Assembly (NCBI RefSeq): GCF_020521555.1
Contig: NZ_BPWA01000001.1
Location: forward strand, 372,001-436,000
Direction of reading: 5' to 3'
From: Rodentibacter sp. JRC1
GTDB lineage: Bacteria; Pseudomonadota; Gammaproteobacteria; Enterobacterales; Pasteurellaceae
Length of the DNA stretch: 64,000 bases
Shown here: positions 22,681 to 33,623 of the stretch, piece after piece
Layout: each line of letters begins with the position of its first letter
How positions within the stretch are numbered: the first letter of the stretch is position 1
Made by a program: the position numbers and the translations under genes
The notes under the pieces: generated by a model
The model's input: the letters and a program-made list of their open reading frames with translations, nothing else
Database searches by the model: none
What the model was told of the DNA's origin: nothing

Positions 22681-24144
22681 ATGCTTAGAATCAAACAAGA
22701 AGCCCTTACTTTTGACGACGTATTGCTCGTCCCTGCACATTCTACTGTGCTTCCGAATACAGCAGATCTTTCAACTCAACTTACTAAAGAAATTCGTTTA
22801 AATATTCCAATGCTTTCCGCTGCGATGGATACCGTAACGGAAGCCAAGTTAGCCATTTCTCTTGCGCAAGAAGGCGGAATCGGTTTTATTCACAAAAATA
22901 TGACCATTGAACGCCAAGCGGATCGCGTTCGAAAAGTGAAAAAATTTGAAAGCGGTATTGTTTCTGAACCGGTTACCGTTTCACCGGATTTAACCCTTGC
23001 AGAACTGGCTGAATTAGTCAAGAAAAACGGCTTTGCCGGCTACCCTGTTGTCGATACCGAAAACAACTTAATAGGTATCATCACCGGTCGCGATACCCGC
23101 TTCGTAAGAGATTTAAACAAAACCGTTTCTCAAGTAATGACGAAAAAAGATCGCTTAGTTACCGTGAAAGAAAGCGCAAATCGTGAAACTATTTTAGGGC
23201 TAATGCATGAACACCGTGTAGAAAAAGTCCTTATGGTAGATGATAGCTTCAAGTTAAAAGGAATGATCACCGTTAAAGACTTCCAAAAAGCGGAACAAAA
23301 ACCCAATGCTTGTAAAGATGAATTCGGTCGTTTACGTGTTGGTGCGGCTGTTGGAGCCGGCCCGGGTAACGAAGAGCGTATCGATGCACTGGTTAAAGCT
23401 GGTGTGGACGTTCTTCTAATCGACTCTTCTCACGGTCATTCCGAGGGGGTGTTACAACGCGTGCGTGAAACCCGTGCTAAATATCCTAACTTACCGATCG
23501 TGGCCGGCAATGTTGCAACGGCTGAAGGCGCGATAGCCCTTGCTGACGCAGGCGCAAGTGCGGTGAAAGTCGGTATCGGTCCCGGTTCAATTTGCACAAC
23601 CCGTATCGTAACCGGTGTGGGTGTACCGCAAATCACTGCTATTGCAGATGCCGCAGAAGCATTAAAAGATCGTGGTATTCCTGTGATTGCTGATGGAGGA
23701 ATCCGTTTCTCCGGAGATATAGCCAAAGCCATTGTCGCAGGCGCAAGCTGTGTGATGGTAGGTTCAATGTTCGCTGGAACAGAAGAAGCACCGGGCGAAA
23801 TCGAACTCTATCAAGGGCGAGCATTCAAATCTTATCGTGGAATGGGTTCACTTGGCGCGATGGCCAAAGGCTCATCAGATCGCTATTTCCAATCCGATAA
23901 CGCCGCCGATAAACTCGTACCGGAAGGCATTGAAGGACGTATTCCATATAAAGGCTATCTTAAAGAGATCATTCACCAACAAATGGGCGGATTGCGTTCT
24001 TGTATGGGCTTAACTGGCTGCCCAACCATTGAAGATTTACGCACCAAAGCAGAATTTGTGCGAATTTCGGGGGCAGGCATTAAAGAAAGCCACGTTCACG
24101 ACGTAACCATCACCAAAGAAGCCCCGAATTATAGAATGGGTTAA
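22681..24144 (+). CDS. guaB: Inosine-5'-monophosphate dehydrogenase
   Basis: The enzyme oxidises IMP to XMP with NAD+, the first GMP-specific step. At 487 residues it has the usual length: a TIM-barrel catalytic domain split by a CBS pair (about 93-205) and catalytic Cys305 in GPGSICTTR; the flap region has KGSSDRYFQ and the site GMGSLGAM is present. In most relatives guaA follows directly; here a small lipoprotein gene lies between. Confidence 0.98.
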   Translation: MLRIKQEALTFDDVLLVPAHSTVLPNTADLSTQLTKEIRLNIPMLSAAMDTVTEAKLAISLAQEGGIGFIHKNMTIERQADRVRKVKKFESGIVSEPVTVSPDLTLAELAELVKKNGFAGYPVVDTENNLIGIITGRDTRFVRDLNKTVSQVMTKKDRLVTVKESANRETILGLMHEHRVEKVLMVDDSFKLKGMITVKDFQKAEQKPNACKDEFGRLRVGAAVGAGPGNEERIDALVKAGVDVLLIDSSHGHSEGVLQRVRETRAKYPNLPIVAGNVATAEGAIALADAGASAVKVGIGPGSICTTRIVTGVGVPQITAIADAAEALKDRGIPVIADGGIRFSGDIAKAIVAGASCVMVGSMFAGTEEAPGEIELYQGRAFKSYRGMGSLGAMAKGSSDRYFQSDNAADKLVPEGIEGRIPYKGYLKEIIHQQMGGLRSCMGLTGCPTIEDLRTKAEFVRISGAGIKESHVHDVTITKEAPNYRMG

Positions 24145-24233
24145 CAGTGGGAGTTTTCCAGTTTCTTAAAGTGCGGTTGAGTTTTACTATGTTGTTGAAG
24201 AAACCCAACTACTTTATTCAGGATAAATAATCT

Positions 24234-24551
24234 ATGAAAAAATTAGCATTCCTCATAGTCTGCCTTTTCCTATCAGCTTGTGCTAATGACTGGTCTTCAA
24301 GTGGTGTACCTGATATATACGAAGGTCAATCACAAGAAAGTGTGCTAAAAGTATTGCAAAAAAATAACTGGATTATTAAAAAACAGCATACTGATGAAAA
24401 CGGTGATCTATATTTAATTGCTCAGGGTAAACCAACAGAACAATTTGCAGAACTTTTTGGAGCAAACTGCCGTCAGGGTTCATTTGTGATTTTAAAAAAA
24501 GAAGGATTACAAGTTCTTGAAACATCAGCCTGCCAAGAAGTAAAAAAATAG
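24234..24551 (+). CDS. Small predicted lipoprotein between guaB and guaA
   Basis: The product has 105 residues, with signal peptide MKKLAFLIVCLFLSAC; the lipobox LSAC gives acylated Cys16, followed by Ala-Asn, so outer membrane sorting is likely. The mature part is about 90 residues with two further cysteines (in GANCRQG and TSACQE) that could form a disulfide. I do not recognise a family. AGGATAA precedes the ATG. It is read in the same direction as guaB and guaA with gaps of 89 and 21 bases, so it is probably cotranscribed; its A/T-rich composition differs from the flanking enzymes, suggesting a later insertion. Confidence 0.8.
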   Translation: MKKLAFLIVCLFLSACANDWSSSGVPDIYEGQSQESVLKVLQKNNWIIKKQHTDENGDLYLIAQGKPTEQFAELFGANCRQGSFVILKKEGLQVLETSACQEVKK

Positions 24552-24572
24552 TTTAAATTAATAGAGAATTTT

Positions 24573-26144
24573 ATGAACAATATCCATAACCACAAAATCC
24601 TTATCCTCGACTTCGGTTCCCAATATACCCAACTTATCGCACGCCGAGTGCGTGAAATCGGGGTCTATTGCGAACTTTGGGCGTGGGACGTTACGGAAGA
24701 ACAAATCCGTGAATTTAATCCAATAGGGATTATCCTTTCAGGTGGACCTGAAAGCACCACCGAAGAAAATAGCCCACGTGCGCCGGAATATGTCTTTAAT
24801 GCGGGCGTGCCGGTGCTGGGTATCTGCTATGGTATGCAAACAATGGCAATGCAATTAGGTGGTTTAACAGAAACTTCGGATCACCGAGAATTCGGTTACG
24901 CTTCCGTTTCTTTAGAAAATTCGACCGCACTTTTTGCCAATCTTAACGATAATTTGACCGCTTGTGAGCCTAAATTAGACGTTTGGATGAGCCACGGCGA
25001 TAAAGTAACCCGTTTGCCAGAAGGTTTTGCCATTACAGGCGTTACGCCAACTTGCCCGATTGCGGCAATGTCGGACGAAAGTCGCCATTTTTACGGCGTA
25101 CAGTTCCACCCTGAAGTTACTCACACCAAGAGCGGTCTAGAATTGCTGAGAAATTTCGTGGTCGGCATTTGTGGCTGCGAAACCAAATGGACGGCAGAAA
25201 ATATTATCGAAGATGCCGTGGCTCGCATCAAAGCACAGGTAGGCGATGATGAAGTGATTTTAGGCTTATCGGGCGGCGTAGATTCCTCCGTTGTCGCCCT
25301 CTTATTACACCGAGCGCTTGGCAAAAATTTACATTGTGTTTTTGTTGACAATGGTTTACTTCGCTTAAATGAAGGCGATCAGGTAATGGAAATGTTTGGC
25401 AATAAATTTGGCTTGAATATTACTCGAGTCAATGCGGAAGATCGTTTCCTATCCGAATTAGCAGGCGTGGACGAACCCGAAGCCAAACGCAAAATTATCG
25501 GCAAAGTATTTGTCGATGTATTCGATGACGAATCGAAAAAACATCCGAATGTTAAATGGTTGGCTCAGGGTACAATCTATCCTGATGTGATTGAATCTGC
25601 CGCCAGCAAAACCGGCAAAGCGCATGTAATAAAATCACACCATAATGTAGGCGGTCTCCCTGATTATATGAAACTCGGTTTAGTCGAGCCATTACGTGAA
25701 TTATTCAAAGATGAGGTGCGTAAAATTGGTTTAGCCCTAGGATTACCAGCAGAAATGATCAATCGCCACCCATTCCCCGGTCCGGGCTTAGGCGTGAGAG
25801 TCTTAGGTGAGGTGAAAAAGGAATATTGTGATTTACTTCGCCGTGCCGATGCGATTTTTATGGAAGAACTTCACAATGCCGATTGGTATTACAAAGTCAG
25901 CCAAGCCTTCACTGTATTCCTACCCGTGAAATCCGTAGGGGTGATGGGAGATGGTCGTAAATATGACTGGGTAGTCTCACTTCGTGCAGTCGAAACCATT
26001 GATTTTATGACCGCTCACTGGGCTCACCTGCCTTATGATTTACTCGGCAAGATCTCCAACCGTATCATCAATGAAATCAATGGTATTTCTCGTGTGGTAT
26101 ATGATGTCTCAGGTAAGCCGCCAGCAACGATTGAGTGGGAATAA
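24573..26144 (+). CDS. guaA: GMP synthase (glutamine-hydrolysing)
   Basis: The enzyme converts XMP to GMP with ATP and glutamine. The 523-residue protein has an N-terminal class I amidotransferase (about 8-200) with nucleophile Cys85 in GICYGMQ and the His/Glu of QFHPEVTH, an ATP-pyrophosphatase domain with the PP-loop [11 protein letters not shown] (about 228-238), and a C-terminal dimerisation domain ending in PPATIEWE. It is followed by a strong terminator at 26189. Confidence 0.98.
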   Translation: MNNIHNHKILILDFGSQYTQLIARRVREIGVYCELWAWDVTEEQIREFNPIGIILSGGPESTTEENSPRAPEYVFNAGVPVLGICYGMQTMAMQLGGLTETSDHREFGYASVSLENSTALFANLNDNLTACEPKLDVWMSHGDKVTRLPEGFAITGVTPTCPIAAMSDESRHFYGVQFHPEVTHTKSGLELLRNFVVGICGCETKWTAENIIEDAVARIKAQVGDDEVILGLSGGVDSSVVALLLHRALGKNLHCVFVDNGLLRLNEGDQVMEMFGNKFGLNITRVNAEDRFLSELAGVDEPEAKRKIIGKVFVDVFDDESKKHPNVKWLAQGTIYPDVIESAASKTGKAHVIKSHHNVGGLPDYMKLGLVEPLRELFKDEVRKIGLALGLPAEMINRHPFPGPGLGVRVLGEVKKEYCDLLRRADAIFMEELHNADWYYKVSQAFTVFLPVKSVGVMGDGRKYDWVVSLRAVETIDFMTAHWAHLPYDLLGKISNRIINEINGISRVVYDVSGKPPATIEWE

Positions 26145-26188
26145 AAAACCCGCTTTTCAATGATGTTCAATTCATTTCAAAAATAGCC

Positions 26189-26217
26189 AAAAGCCCTGTG
26201 ATGACAGGGCTTTTCTA
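26189..26217 (+). terminator. Terminator after guaA
   Basis: The perfect 11 bp stem AAAAGCCCTGT/ACAGGGCTTTT (26189-26199, 26204-26214) has a GATG loop and continues into TTTTCTATTT. Confidence 0.9.
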
Positions 26218-26280
26218 TTTCACTTCATATCAGTTCAATTTCGTCAGTTATTTTGACTGATATTATAAGATGTGATATTG

Positions 26281-26330
26281 AAAAAAGAGCGGTCAATAAA
26301 AAACATTATTTTTATCGACCGCTCTTTTTA
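26281..26330. terminator. Inverted uptake-like pair terminator at the pheA end
   Basis: The arms AAAAAGAGCGGTC and GACCGCTCTTTTT, extended by A/T pairs around a short loop, lie directly before the pheA stop codon. The core here is AAGAGCGGTC, one base off the uptake sequence. Confidence 0.85.
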
Positions 26331-26331
26331 A

Positions 26332-27489
26332 CTAAACATTCACCGGTTTTACTATCTCGCTTGGGTAACAACCCAGAATTTTGAGATAGTTACTATAATT
26401 TTTGAGTTCATTTAGGGCATCTTGCGTATCCGGATGATGAATATTTGCCTCGATTTCAAGATAAAACATTTCCTCCCAAGGTTTTCCGTAAATCGGGCGA
26501 GATTCAAGTTTCGTCATATTGATTTGGTGTTTTTTGAATACGAGTAATGCATCAACCAAAGAACCGACTTGTTGTGATGTTGTCATCAACAAGAGGGTTT
26601 TCGTATGAATTTGCGGTGAAACTTCTCTCGGCTCTTTTGCTATAACGATAAAACGGGTGATATTATTTTCCTGATTAGCAATATCCGTTTTCAATACGCT
26701 TAAACCATATAGCTTTCCGCCATCTTCATTGCCTAATGCTGCGATATTTGGTTTATTCAAGCTTGAAACCAGTTGCATAGCATGGGAGCTACTTTCACAG
26801 TATTCAATATGAACTCGCTCTAACCCTTGAATAAATCGACTACATTGTTGAATTACCTGTGGATGACTATATAGGGTATCAATTTGGCTTAAATCCGTTT
26901 GTTCATTCACTAATACACAATGTTTAATCGGGTAGGCTAGCTCCCCCACCAGTGATAGCTCAGTGTGCTGTAGCAGATCATAAACCTCATTAATTGCACC
27001 TGAAGTCGTGTTTTCCAGCGGTAGAACACCAAAATCGGCTTCACCGTTCTGAACTTTGTCAAAGACCTGTTCAAAAGATTGACAACCCAGTTCTACAAAT
27101 TGTTTTTGATAACGAGCCGCATAATTACGAGCCGCCAAATTAGAGTAGGAACCACGCTTACCCAAAAAGGCGATATGTAAATTACGACTGCGCGCTTCAT
27201 TCAATTTATTTTGTAAATATACCTGTTGAGTCAGCACGGAATCTTCAATAATCTTTTGGAAAATTGACGTAATATATTGCGGTTCAAGCTGATAGTTTTC
27301 ATTTTCAGAAAATTGTATTAACTCTTGCAGAAGTTGCTGTTCACGCACAGTATCACGCAAGGCTTTCCGGCTGACTTCTTTACTCCTTACAACATCAAAA
27401 GCCAAACGATGGCGCTCAGAAAGCAATTTCAATAAACTACGATCAATTTGTGTAATTTGTCGGCGAATTTCTGATAGTTCCAAAGCCAT
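26332..27489 (-). CDS. pheA: Chorismate mutase / prephenate dehydratase (P-protein)
   Basis: This bifunctional enzyme takes chorismate to phenylpyruvate in phenylalanine synthesis. The 385-residue protein has an AroQ-type chorismate mutase (about 1-90, [25 protein letters not shown]), a prephenate dehydratase (about 103-280; [16 protein letters not shown], and [19 protein letters not shown] with the catalytic T-rich motif) and an ACT domain for Phe feedback (about 295-375, [17 protein letters not shown]). It starts 8 bp after ushA, so the two are probably cotranscribed; no leader-peptide attenuator is seen. Confidence 0.96.
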   Translation of the reverse strand: MALELSEIRRQITQIDRSLLKLLSERHRLAFDVVRSKEVSRKALRDTVREQQLLQELIQFSENENYQLEPQYITSIFQKIIEDSVLTQQVYLQNKLNEARSRNLHIAFLGKRGSYSNLAARNYAARYQKQFVELGCQSFEQVFDKVQNGEADFGVLPLENTTSGAINEVYDLLQHTELSLVGELAYPIKHCVLVNEQTDLSQIDTLYSHPQVIQQCSRFIQGLERVHIEYCESSSHAMQLVSSLNKPNIAALGNEDGGKLYGLSVLKTDIANQENNITRFIVIAKEPREVSPQIHTKTLLLMTTSQQVGSLVDALLVFKKHQINMTKLESRPIYGKPWEEMFYLEIEANIHHPDTQDALNELKNYSNYLKILGCYPSEIVKPVNV

Positions 27490-27497
27490 ACCTATCC

Positions 27498-29147
27498 TTA
27501 TTTGAAGATTACCGCATCTTTAGGATCATATTTAGAAGCATCAAGCGGTGCTTTTTGTGAATTTTTCCAAATGTATTTTGCTAATACTTCGGCATCAATA
27601 AAGCCGGTATTTAAGAATGTTGGATTTTTGGTCACCATAGGATAACCGTCTCCCCCCGCCGCATTATAGCTTGGTAAAGAAATACGATAAGTTTTATTTA
27701 AATCCAATGGCTTGCCTTGAATCTTAACATTTTCTATCTTCTTCGCTTGTTGATTTACAACCATTGAGATACCGGAATATTGGGCATAAGCACCTGAATC
27801 TACTTCCTTTAATGCCACGACATTTAAGTAATCCAGTAATTCTTTCCCGGTCAAATCCACATAACTCACAATATTACCAAATGGATGAACCTTTAAAATA
27901 TCACGGTAAGTAACTTTCCCCGGCTGAATTGAATCACGGATACCGCCTGAATTCATAATTCCTACATCAGCGCCTGCACGCTCGCGTTGTGCTTCAGCAA
28001 TCAAATGACCAAGATTCGTTTGTTTAAAACGAATAACCGTACGATCTCCTTCAAGTTTGCCTTTTAATTCACCCAATTCACGACCGAGTAGCTCATTCCC
28101 TTTATTTTGATAAACTTTTAAGAGTTTTTCAATTTCAGGATCTTGAGGAATCTCTTCACCATAAAGCACATACTCCGTTTTACCATCTTCTTTAGTGACT
28201 TTTTTCTTTAAGTTAACCGGAATAAGTTCATATTTAACGAGTGTTAATTCACTATTTTTAAATTCAAAATCTGCACGCCCTATATATTTACCCCATTCAT
28301 AGGCTTGCATAATCCAAGTGCCATTTTGAAAATCCGGTTTACAAGATTGAGTAGGTTTGTAATCTTTTATCCAAACGCCTTTTTCGTCTACACAAACCGC
28401 ATCATGACTATGACCGCCAATGATCATATCAAATGCGCCTTTGTCTAAATTACGGGCAAGAGAAACATCTCCCGGTGCATTAGAACCATGTTGAGCATCA
28501 TAATAATAGCCCATATGGGTTAAAGCGATTTTTATATCAGGTTTCTCGTTTTCATTTAATAATTTTAGGGTTTCTTTTGCCGATTCTGTTGGATCTTTAA
28601 AGATGACATTATTGGTATATTCGGGATTACCTAGTTTTGCCGTATCTTCGGTAGTTAAACCTACAACCGCTATTTTCAAACCTTGCTTATCAAAAATAGT
28701 ATAAGGTTTAACAAGCGGTTGATTCGTTTTCTTGTTAATCACATTAGCGGATAAAAATGGGAATTTCGCCCAAGATTCCTGCATCGCAAGCATTTGCAGA
28801 GGATTGTCAAATTCGTGATTCCCTAATACTGTTGCCTCATAACCCATTGCATTCATTGCTTGAATGTCCGGTTCGGCATTTTGCATATCAGATTCAGGTA
28901 CACCGGTATTAAAATCTCCTGCATTTAATAAAAGTACCGCTCCGCCATTTTTTTCAACTTCCGTTTTTACTCTATTGATGATTGTTTTTTGTGCAGGGAA
29001 ACCATATTCACCTTTATTATTCGGCCAAAAATGTCCGTGCGTATCATTGGTGTGAAGAACTGTAAAATAATAGGTTTTATCTTTCTCATACGCCATTGCT
29101 ACAGAAGTCGCAAGAACTAAAGGTAAAATAGTAAATAATTTTTTCAT
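27498..29147 (-). CDS. ushA: Periplasmic 5'-nucleotidase / UDP-sugar hydrolase
   Basis: This 549-residue secreted metallophosphoesterase has a signal peptide cleaved after VAMA (residue 19). Metal-site motifs are [10 protein letters not shown] (about 31-40), [18 protein letters not shown] and GGHSHD; the C-terminal substrate-binding domain (about 350-549) carries [12 protein letters not shown] and [11 protein letters not shown]. The length matches E. coli UshA (550). In Haemophilus, periplasmic nucleotidases feed salvage of extracellular NAD and nucleotides; whether this one does so is inference. It is upstream of pheA by 8 bp and preceded by the lpxC terminator. Confidence 0.93.
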   Translation of the reverse strand: MKKLFTILPLVLATSVAMAYEKDKTYYFTVLHTNDTHGHFWPNNKGEYGFPAQKTIINRVKTEVEKNGGAVLLLNAGDFNTGVPESDMQNAEPDIQAMNAMGYEATVLGNHEFDNPLQMLAMQESWAKFPFLSANVINKKTNQPLVKPYTIFDKQGLKIAVVGLTTEDTAKLGNPEYTNNVIFKDPTESAKETLKLLNENEKPDIKIALTHMGYYYDAQHGSNAPGDVSLARNLDKGAFDMIIGGHSHDAVCVDEKGVWIKDYKPTQSCKPDFQNGTWIMQAYEWGKYIGRADFEFKNSELTLVKYELIPVNLKKKVTKEDGKTEYVLYGEEIPQDPEIEKLLKVYQNKGNELLGRELGELKGKLEGDRTVIRFKQTNLGHLIAEAQRERAGADVGIMNSGGIRDSIQPGKVTYRDILKVHPFGNIVSYVDLTGKELLDYLNVVALKEVDSGAYAQYSGISMVVNQQAKKIENVKIQGKPLDLNKTYRISLPSYNAAGGDGYPMVTKNPTFLNTGFIDAEVLAKYIWKNSQKAPLDASKYDPKDAVIFK

Positions 29148-29197
29148 AAAAAACTCATTCCAAATAAACCGCTCTTTTTAAGCGCTATTAACAAAAT

Positions 29198-29233
29198 AAA
29201 AAAGCTATACTTCTTTTGGAAATATAGCTTTTT
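29198..29233 (-). terminator. Terminator after lpxC
   Basis: The 11 bp arms AAAAAGCTATA and TATAGCTTTTT (29199-29209, 29223-29233) lie 12 bases past the lpxC stop, closing the dcw cluster. Confidence 0.85.
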
Positions 29234-29245
29234 AACTGAAAGCAA

Positions 29246-30163
29246 CTAAATCAGCACCTGAACAGGTGAAACATACCCTTGAGGTACTTGTTTCTTATCT
29301 TCAAAGGTAACAAATTCCCAAGCATTTTGATTTGCAAGTACCGCCCGAAGTAATTTATTATTTAAGCCGTGACCTGACTTATATGCTTTGAAATCACCGA
29401 TAATGTTATAACCCGCCATATAAAGATCACCTATCGCATCCAACATTTTATGGCGAACCAACTCATCTTTAAAACGCAGCCCTTCTTCATTTAGAATACG
29501 ATAATCATCCAATACGATAGCATTATCCAAGCTACCACCTAACGCCAATCCTTGAGATTGAAGATATTCAATATCCTTCATAAAACCAAAAGTTCTGGCA
29601 CGACTAATTTGATGAACGAATGCTTGCGCAGAAAAATCCATCACATAATTACGCACATTTTTTCCAATTGCGGGATGTTCAAAGTCAATTGTGAAATCTA
29701 AACGAAAGCCGTTATAAGGTTTGAATTCCGCCCATTTGTCGCCATCTTCTACACGAACATTTTGCTTAATACGAATAAATTTCTTCGCTGCATTTTGTTC
29801 CTCAATACCGGCATCTAACAATAAATAGATGAATGGGCTGGCACTACCGTCCATAATCGGAATTTCAGGCGCATCAACTTCAACAATAATATTATCAATA
29901 CCAAGACCTGCTAATGCGGCGTTTAAGTGTTCAACAGTTGAAACACGCACACCTTGCTCATTAACAAGTGCGGTACAAAGCATCGTATCACGAACAGATT
30001 CTGCATTAGCCGGGAAAGTAACCGGAGGATTCAAATCCGTACGACAATAAATCACACCGGTATTCGGCATAGCAGGGCGTAATGTTAAAGTTACTTTTTT
30101 ACCGCTATGTAAACCAACACCCGTTACTTTAATACTTTGTTTTAATGTTCTTTGTTTAATCAT
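29246..30163 (-). CDS. lpxC: UDP-3-O-acyl-N-acetylglucosamine deacetylase
   Basis: This zinc enzyme carries out the first committed step of lipid A synthesis. It is 305 residues from the ATG at 30163 (MIKQRTLKQ), exactly the E. coli length; the upstream in-frame extension is discarded. Zinc ligands are visible in [10 protein letters not shown] (His near 79) and [12 protein letters not shown] (His and Asp near 238 and 242). It is the last gene of the dcw cluster, 36 bp after ftsZ, with TAAGGC as ribosome binding site. Confidence 0.97.
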   Translation of the reverse strand: MIKQRTLKQSIKVTGVGLHSGKKVTLTLRPAMPNTGVIYCRTDLNPPVTFPANAESVRDTMLCTALVNEQGVRVSTVEHLNAALAGLGIDNIIVEVDAPEIPIMDGSASPFIYLLLDAGIEEQNAAKKFIRIKQNVRVEDGDKWAEFKPYNGFRLDFTIDFEHPAIGKNVRNYVMDFSAQAFVHQISRARTFGFMKDIEYLQSQGLALGGSLDNAIVLDDYRILNEEGLRFKDELVRHKMLDAIGDLYMAGYNIIGDFKAYKSGHGLNNKLLRAVLANQNAWEFVTFEDKKQVPQGYVSPVQVLI

Positions 30164-30199
30164 AATTTTTGCCTTATTACAAAGTAACAAAATTAATTG

Positions 30200-31483
30200 T
30201 TATTTATCGTCTTTATTCATTGCGTTTGGATCGAATCTTTGAAAAGAAGATAAGCGATCCGTAATCGGTTTTTCCAATTCGCTACGATAAGCCTCTTTAG
30301 GTTGTTGTTCTTGAGGATACGAAGAACGAATCGGCTCACGTTTAAATTCTTGCGTTCTTAATGAAATCGTCTGTCCATTTTCATTCGTTGGTAAATGGGT
30401 CGGATGTAATTCTTCAACCTTCTTTTGCACTTGAATAGATTCATTTGCAGCTATCTCACCTAAACCTGTTGCAACAATTGTTACACGGATTTCATCGCTC
30501 ATTTCAGGTACCAATGTCGTACCGACAACAATAGTTGCGTCCTCAGAAGCAAAACTGTGAATTGTTTCACCTACAACATTAAATTCCTCAAACCCAATAT
30601 CAAAACCACCGGTAATATTAATCAAAATGCCTTTTGCATTACTCAGATCAACTTTTTCTAATAAATCATTACGAACCGCAATTCTGGCAGCCTCTTCCGC
30701 TCTACCCTCACCGGCTGCACCAATCGCAGAACCGAAACCAATCATAGCTTGCCCCATCTCAGACATTACGGTTCTTACATCAGCAAAGTCCACATTAATC
30801 ATTCCCGGAGAGGTGATCATATCGGAAATCCCCATTACGGAGTTACGTAGCACATCGTTCGCAGCAGCAAAGGCATCAATTAATGTTGCATTTTTAGGGA
30901 GAACTTTTTGAATTTGCTGATTAGGAATAATGATCATCGAATCAACATATTGTGATAAATCCTTGATGCCTAACTCAGCGAACTGCATACGTTTTTTACC
31001 TTCGAAAGCGAACGGTTTTGTTACAACTGCAACAGTTAAAATACCCAATTCTTTTGCGACTTTAGCCACAACCGGAGCCGCGCCGGTACCCGTACCGCCA
31101 CCCATGCCGGCAGCAATAAAGACCATATCTGCGCCTTCAAGCATTTTACGGATTTCTTCTTGATCATCTTCAGCCGCTTTACGACCTACGTTAGGATTCG
31201 CGCCAGCCCCAAGACCTTTTGTTGTTGCCCCACCAATTTGCACGGTTTGTTGAACTTGGCTTTTACGTAACGCTTGCGCATCCGTGTTCACCGCATAGAA
31301 AATGATCTTTCCATGCTCCTCGCTGCTAAGCGTATTCTCACTTAGAAAAGTACCGCCAAGATCTTGCTTAATCATATTGGCAACCATATGGTTAACGGCA
31401 TTACCGCCACCACCGCCAACGCCGACGACCTTAATCAGCGCGCCTGACTGCTCTTCAAAATCACCGTAATCTGGGTATAACAT
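30200..31483 (-). CDS. ftsZ: Cell division GTPase FtsZ
   Basis: FtsZ is the tubulin homologue that forms the division ring. The 427-residue protein has GGGGGNAVNHM at about 24-34, the tubulin signature GGGTGTGAAP (about 120-129), and T7 loop NVDFADVRTVM. The variable linker starts at about 335. The C-terminus ends ...EKPITDRLSSFQRFDPNAMNKDDK and lacks the usual (D/E)YLDIPxFLR peptide that binds FtsA and ZipA; the short gap to lpxC leaves no room for a lost tail, so this is the real end. Confidence 0.98.
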   Translation of the reverse strand: MLYPDYGDFEEQSGALIKVVGVGGGGGNAVNHMVANMIKQDLGGTFLSENTLSSEEHGKIIFYAVNTDAQALRKSQVQQTVQIGGATTKGLGAGANPNVGRKAAEDDQEEIRKMLEGADMVFIAAGMGGGTGTGAAPVVAKVAKELGILTVAVVTKPFAFEGKKRMQFAELGIKDLSQYVDSMIIIPNQQIQKVLPKNATLIDAFAAANDVLRNSVMGISDMITSPGMINVDFADVRTVMSEMGQAMIGFGSAIGAAGEGRAEEAARIAVRNDLLEKVDLSNAKGILINITGGFDIGFEEFNVVGETIHSFASEDATIVVGTTLVPEMSDEIRVTIVATGLGEIAANESIQVQKKVEELHPTHLPTNENGQTISLRTQEFKREPIRSSYPQEQQPKEAYRSELEKPITDRLSSFQRFDPNAMNKDDK

Positions 31484-31566
31484 TTGCTGTTCTCCGTTCT
31501 GCTAATACTCTGCTAGCACGTTAATAAAGATAAATTGCTCGTATTGTAGATGAAAATCCAAAATAA

Positions 31567-32844
31567 TCAAAATTCCGACCGCACTTTATTCGCAATTTTT
31601 TTAATTCCCGACCAAATTGTGCCGAAAATACTTCCATCAGAATAATTATCACCGCCGATAAGTTCATCATCACTATTACTATGGCTGTACTGTAATAACC
31701 CGACCACCGTCGAATATTGCGGACGATTCACGTAATCTGTCAAACCGGTGATATTTAATGGGCTACCTACTCTCACTTGGCAACCGAATACATCCATTGC
31801 GCACTCTTTTAAATCTTCAATTTGCGCACCACCTCCGGTAATCACCACACCGGCAATTAATTCGAATTTAATATGCTTACTTTCTAAATCTGCCTTTAAC
31901 TGATCTAATTCGTCTTTTACAACGCCAAGAAGTTCCGTATAACGGGCTGAAGTGATTAAAGATAAATCACTCTTTGTCAAAGAACGGGGTGCTCGCCCGC
32001 CAATGCCGGCAACTTCAATTTTTTTATCACCTTGTAAACGAGCCGGATAGACTGCACTGGCATAATTCACTTTAACCCGTTCGGCTTCTGCACGGGAAAT
32101 AGTGCAAGCATGGGCGATATCGTTAGTCACAATATTTCCGGCGTAAGGAATAACTTTACTAAAACGCAATGCACCGTTGGTGAATACCATCACATTCATC
32201 GTGCCTGCGCCAAAATCAATCAAGCATACACCAAGATCTTTTTCATCTTCGGTTAATACGGAATGCGTTGCCGCAAAACCGGAAAACACCACTTTATCGA
32301 CCTGTAAACCACAACGCTCAACTGCTTTTTTCAGGTTATTTTGCCAATCTTGATGACAAGCGATTAAATGCACGTGTGCATTTAAACGTACGCCCTGTAA
32401 ACCGAGGGGATTTTTAATATTTAATTGGCGATCTACGGCATATTCTTGCGGTATCACATGCAATAAAGAAACGCCTTCCGGTAATTTAATCGTACTTGCG
32501 TTATGTAAGGCAGAATCAATTTCGTCTTGTGTCACTTCCGTCTCACCAATGGGTACAAATCCGCTTTCATTTAAACTTTGAATGTGTTCACCGGTAATCG
32601 CCAAAGTAACACTCATAATTTGACAATCCGCCATAGACTCGGCTGATTCAATGGCTCGCTGAATCGAATTGACAACCGCATCCAAATCCGTAATGCTTCC
32701 GCGATCAATACCTTTTGAAGGGCAACTCCCCACTCCAAGCACATTTACCACACCGTCAGGCAATACCTCACCAACAACGGCAACAACTTTTGATGTTCCG
32801 ACTTCAAGCCCGACAATTGCTTTTGTTTCAACCAATTTTGCCAT
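31567..32844 (-). CDS. ftsA: Cell division protein FtsA
   Basis: FtsA is the actin-like ATPase that tethers FtsZ to the membrane. It is 425 residues from the ATG at 32844 ([19 protein letters not shown]); a TTG six codons upstream is unlikely. The actin-family phosphate loops are visible ([23 protein letters not shown] at about 215, and [13 protein letters not shown] near 345). The C-terminal amphipathic helix [12 protein letters not shown] is the membrane-targeting sequence. It lies between ftsQ and ftsZ. Confidence 0.96.
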   Translation of the reverse strand: MAKLVETKAIVGLEVGTSKVVAVVGEVLPDGVVNVLGVGSCPSKGIDRGSITDLDAVVNSIQRAIESAESMADCQIMSVTLAITGEHIQSLNESGFVPIGETEVTQDEIDSALHNASTIKLPEGVSLLHVIPQEYAVDRQLNIKNPLGLQGVRLNAHVHLIACHQDWQNNLKKAVERCGLQVDKVVFSGFAATHSVLTEDEKDLGVCLIDFGAGTMNVMVFTNGALRFSKVIPYAGNIVTNDIAHACTISRAEAERVKVNYASAVYPARLQGDKKIEVAGIGGRAPRSLTKSDLSLITSARYTELLGVVKDELDQLKADLESKHIKFELIAGVVITGGGAQIEDLKECAMDVFGCQVRVGSPLNITGLTDYVNRPQYSTVVGLLQYSHSNSDDELIGGDNYSDGSIFGTIWSGIKKIANKVRSEF

Positions 32845-32864
32845 TTCTTTATTACGCCCCAAAT

Positions 32865-33623
32865 TTATTTATCTGCCATTCCGACTGCCGCACCCGCCGC
32901 ATATCGTAAATCTACATAATCAATTCGTTTACCTTCCGGCACTTCAATTTGCGGATAGATTATTGCAAAACGTTCGAGTTTAGACTTCCATTCTCCACGG
33001 CCCAGTTTCAGTACTATATCATTATCAAGTATAACTTGCCACGCACCGCGTTCATCAATTGTAATGCCTTTTACGCTTAAATTTTTCGCTTTAAAATCAG
33101 CATAAATTCGATTCCAAGCCTCAAGCACTTTTAAGCTTTGATAATCCGGCCCACCTAAATAAGGTAATACCTTATTTTTCAGACGCTCCATCGGTAATTG
33201 AAAAACCGTTCCGTCTTTGGTTACAAATTCCGTTTTATTCCAAATCGCCACCGGCATATATTCTGTCAACCAAATACTTAAACGGTTCGGCCAAACCTTA
33301 CGAACCACTGCACCTTTAACCCAAGGTAAGGTTTCGAGCTGTTCTTGAATCGCCTTGACATCTTGTCCCCAAAATCCTTTCAGTGTTCCCATTTTTAACA
33401 GCACATCTTGTACATCGGTATAATCGGTAAATTCTGTTTTACCGACTAAGGCATAGGCACTTATAGGCTTCGTATCTAAACTTTCTAACCAATTTTGCCA
33501 ATTTGAATAAACAAAATACCCTAATCCAACGCACAATAGCGCAACCGATAAGCGAAGAAAGAACTTAAACTTTGATTCACCATATCGAAGATTTTGCGTA
33601 CCTTTGCGTTTCAGCACATTCAT
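32865..33623 (-). CDS. ftsQ: Cell division protein FtsQ
   Basis: FtsQ is a bitopic protein of the FtsQBL divisome hub. The 252-residue protein has a basic cytoplasmic N-terminus, one transmembrane helix (about 25-43, [18 protein letters not shown]), a POTRA domain (about 55-125) and the beta domain with [20 protein letters not shown]. Its ATG shares a base with the ddlB stop codon (TAATG at 33621-33625), implying translational coupling. Confidence 0.96.
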   Translation of the reverse strand: MNVLKRKGTQNLRYGESKFKFFLRLSVALLCVGLGYFVYSNWQNWLESLDTKPISAYALVGKTEFTDYTDVQDVLLKMGTLKGFWGQDVKAIQEQLETLPWVKGAVVRKVWPNRLSIWLTEYMPVAIWNKTEFVTKDGTVFQLPMERLKNKVLPYLGGPDYQSLKVLEAWNRIYADFKAKNLSVKGITIDERGAWQVILDNDIVLKLGRGEWKSKLERFAIIYPQIEVPEGKRIDYVDLRYAAGAAVGMADK

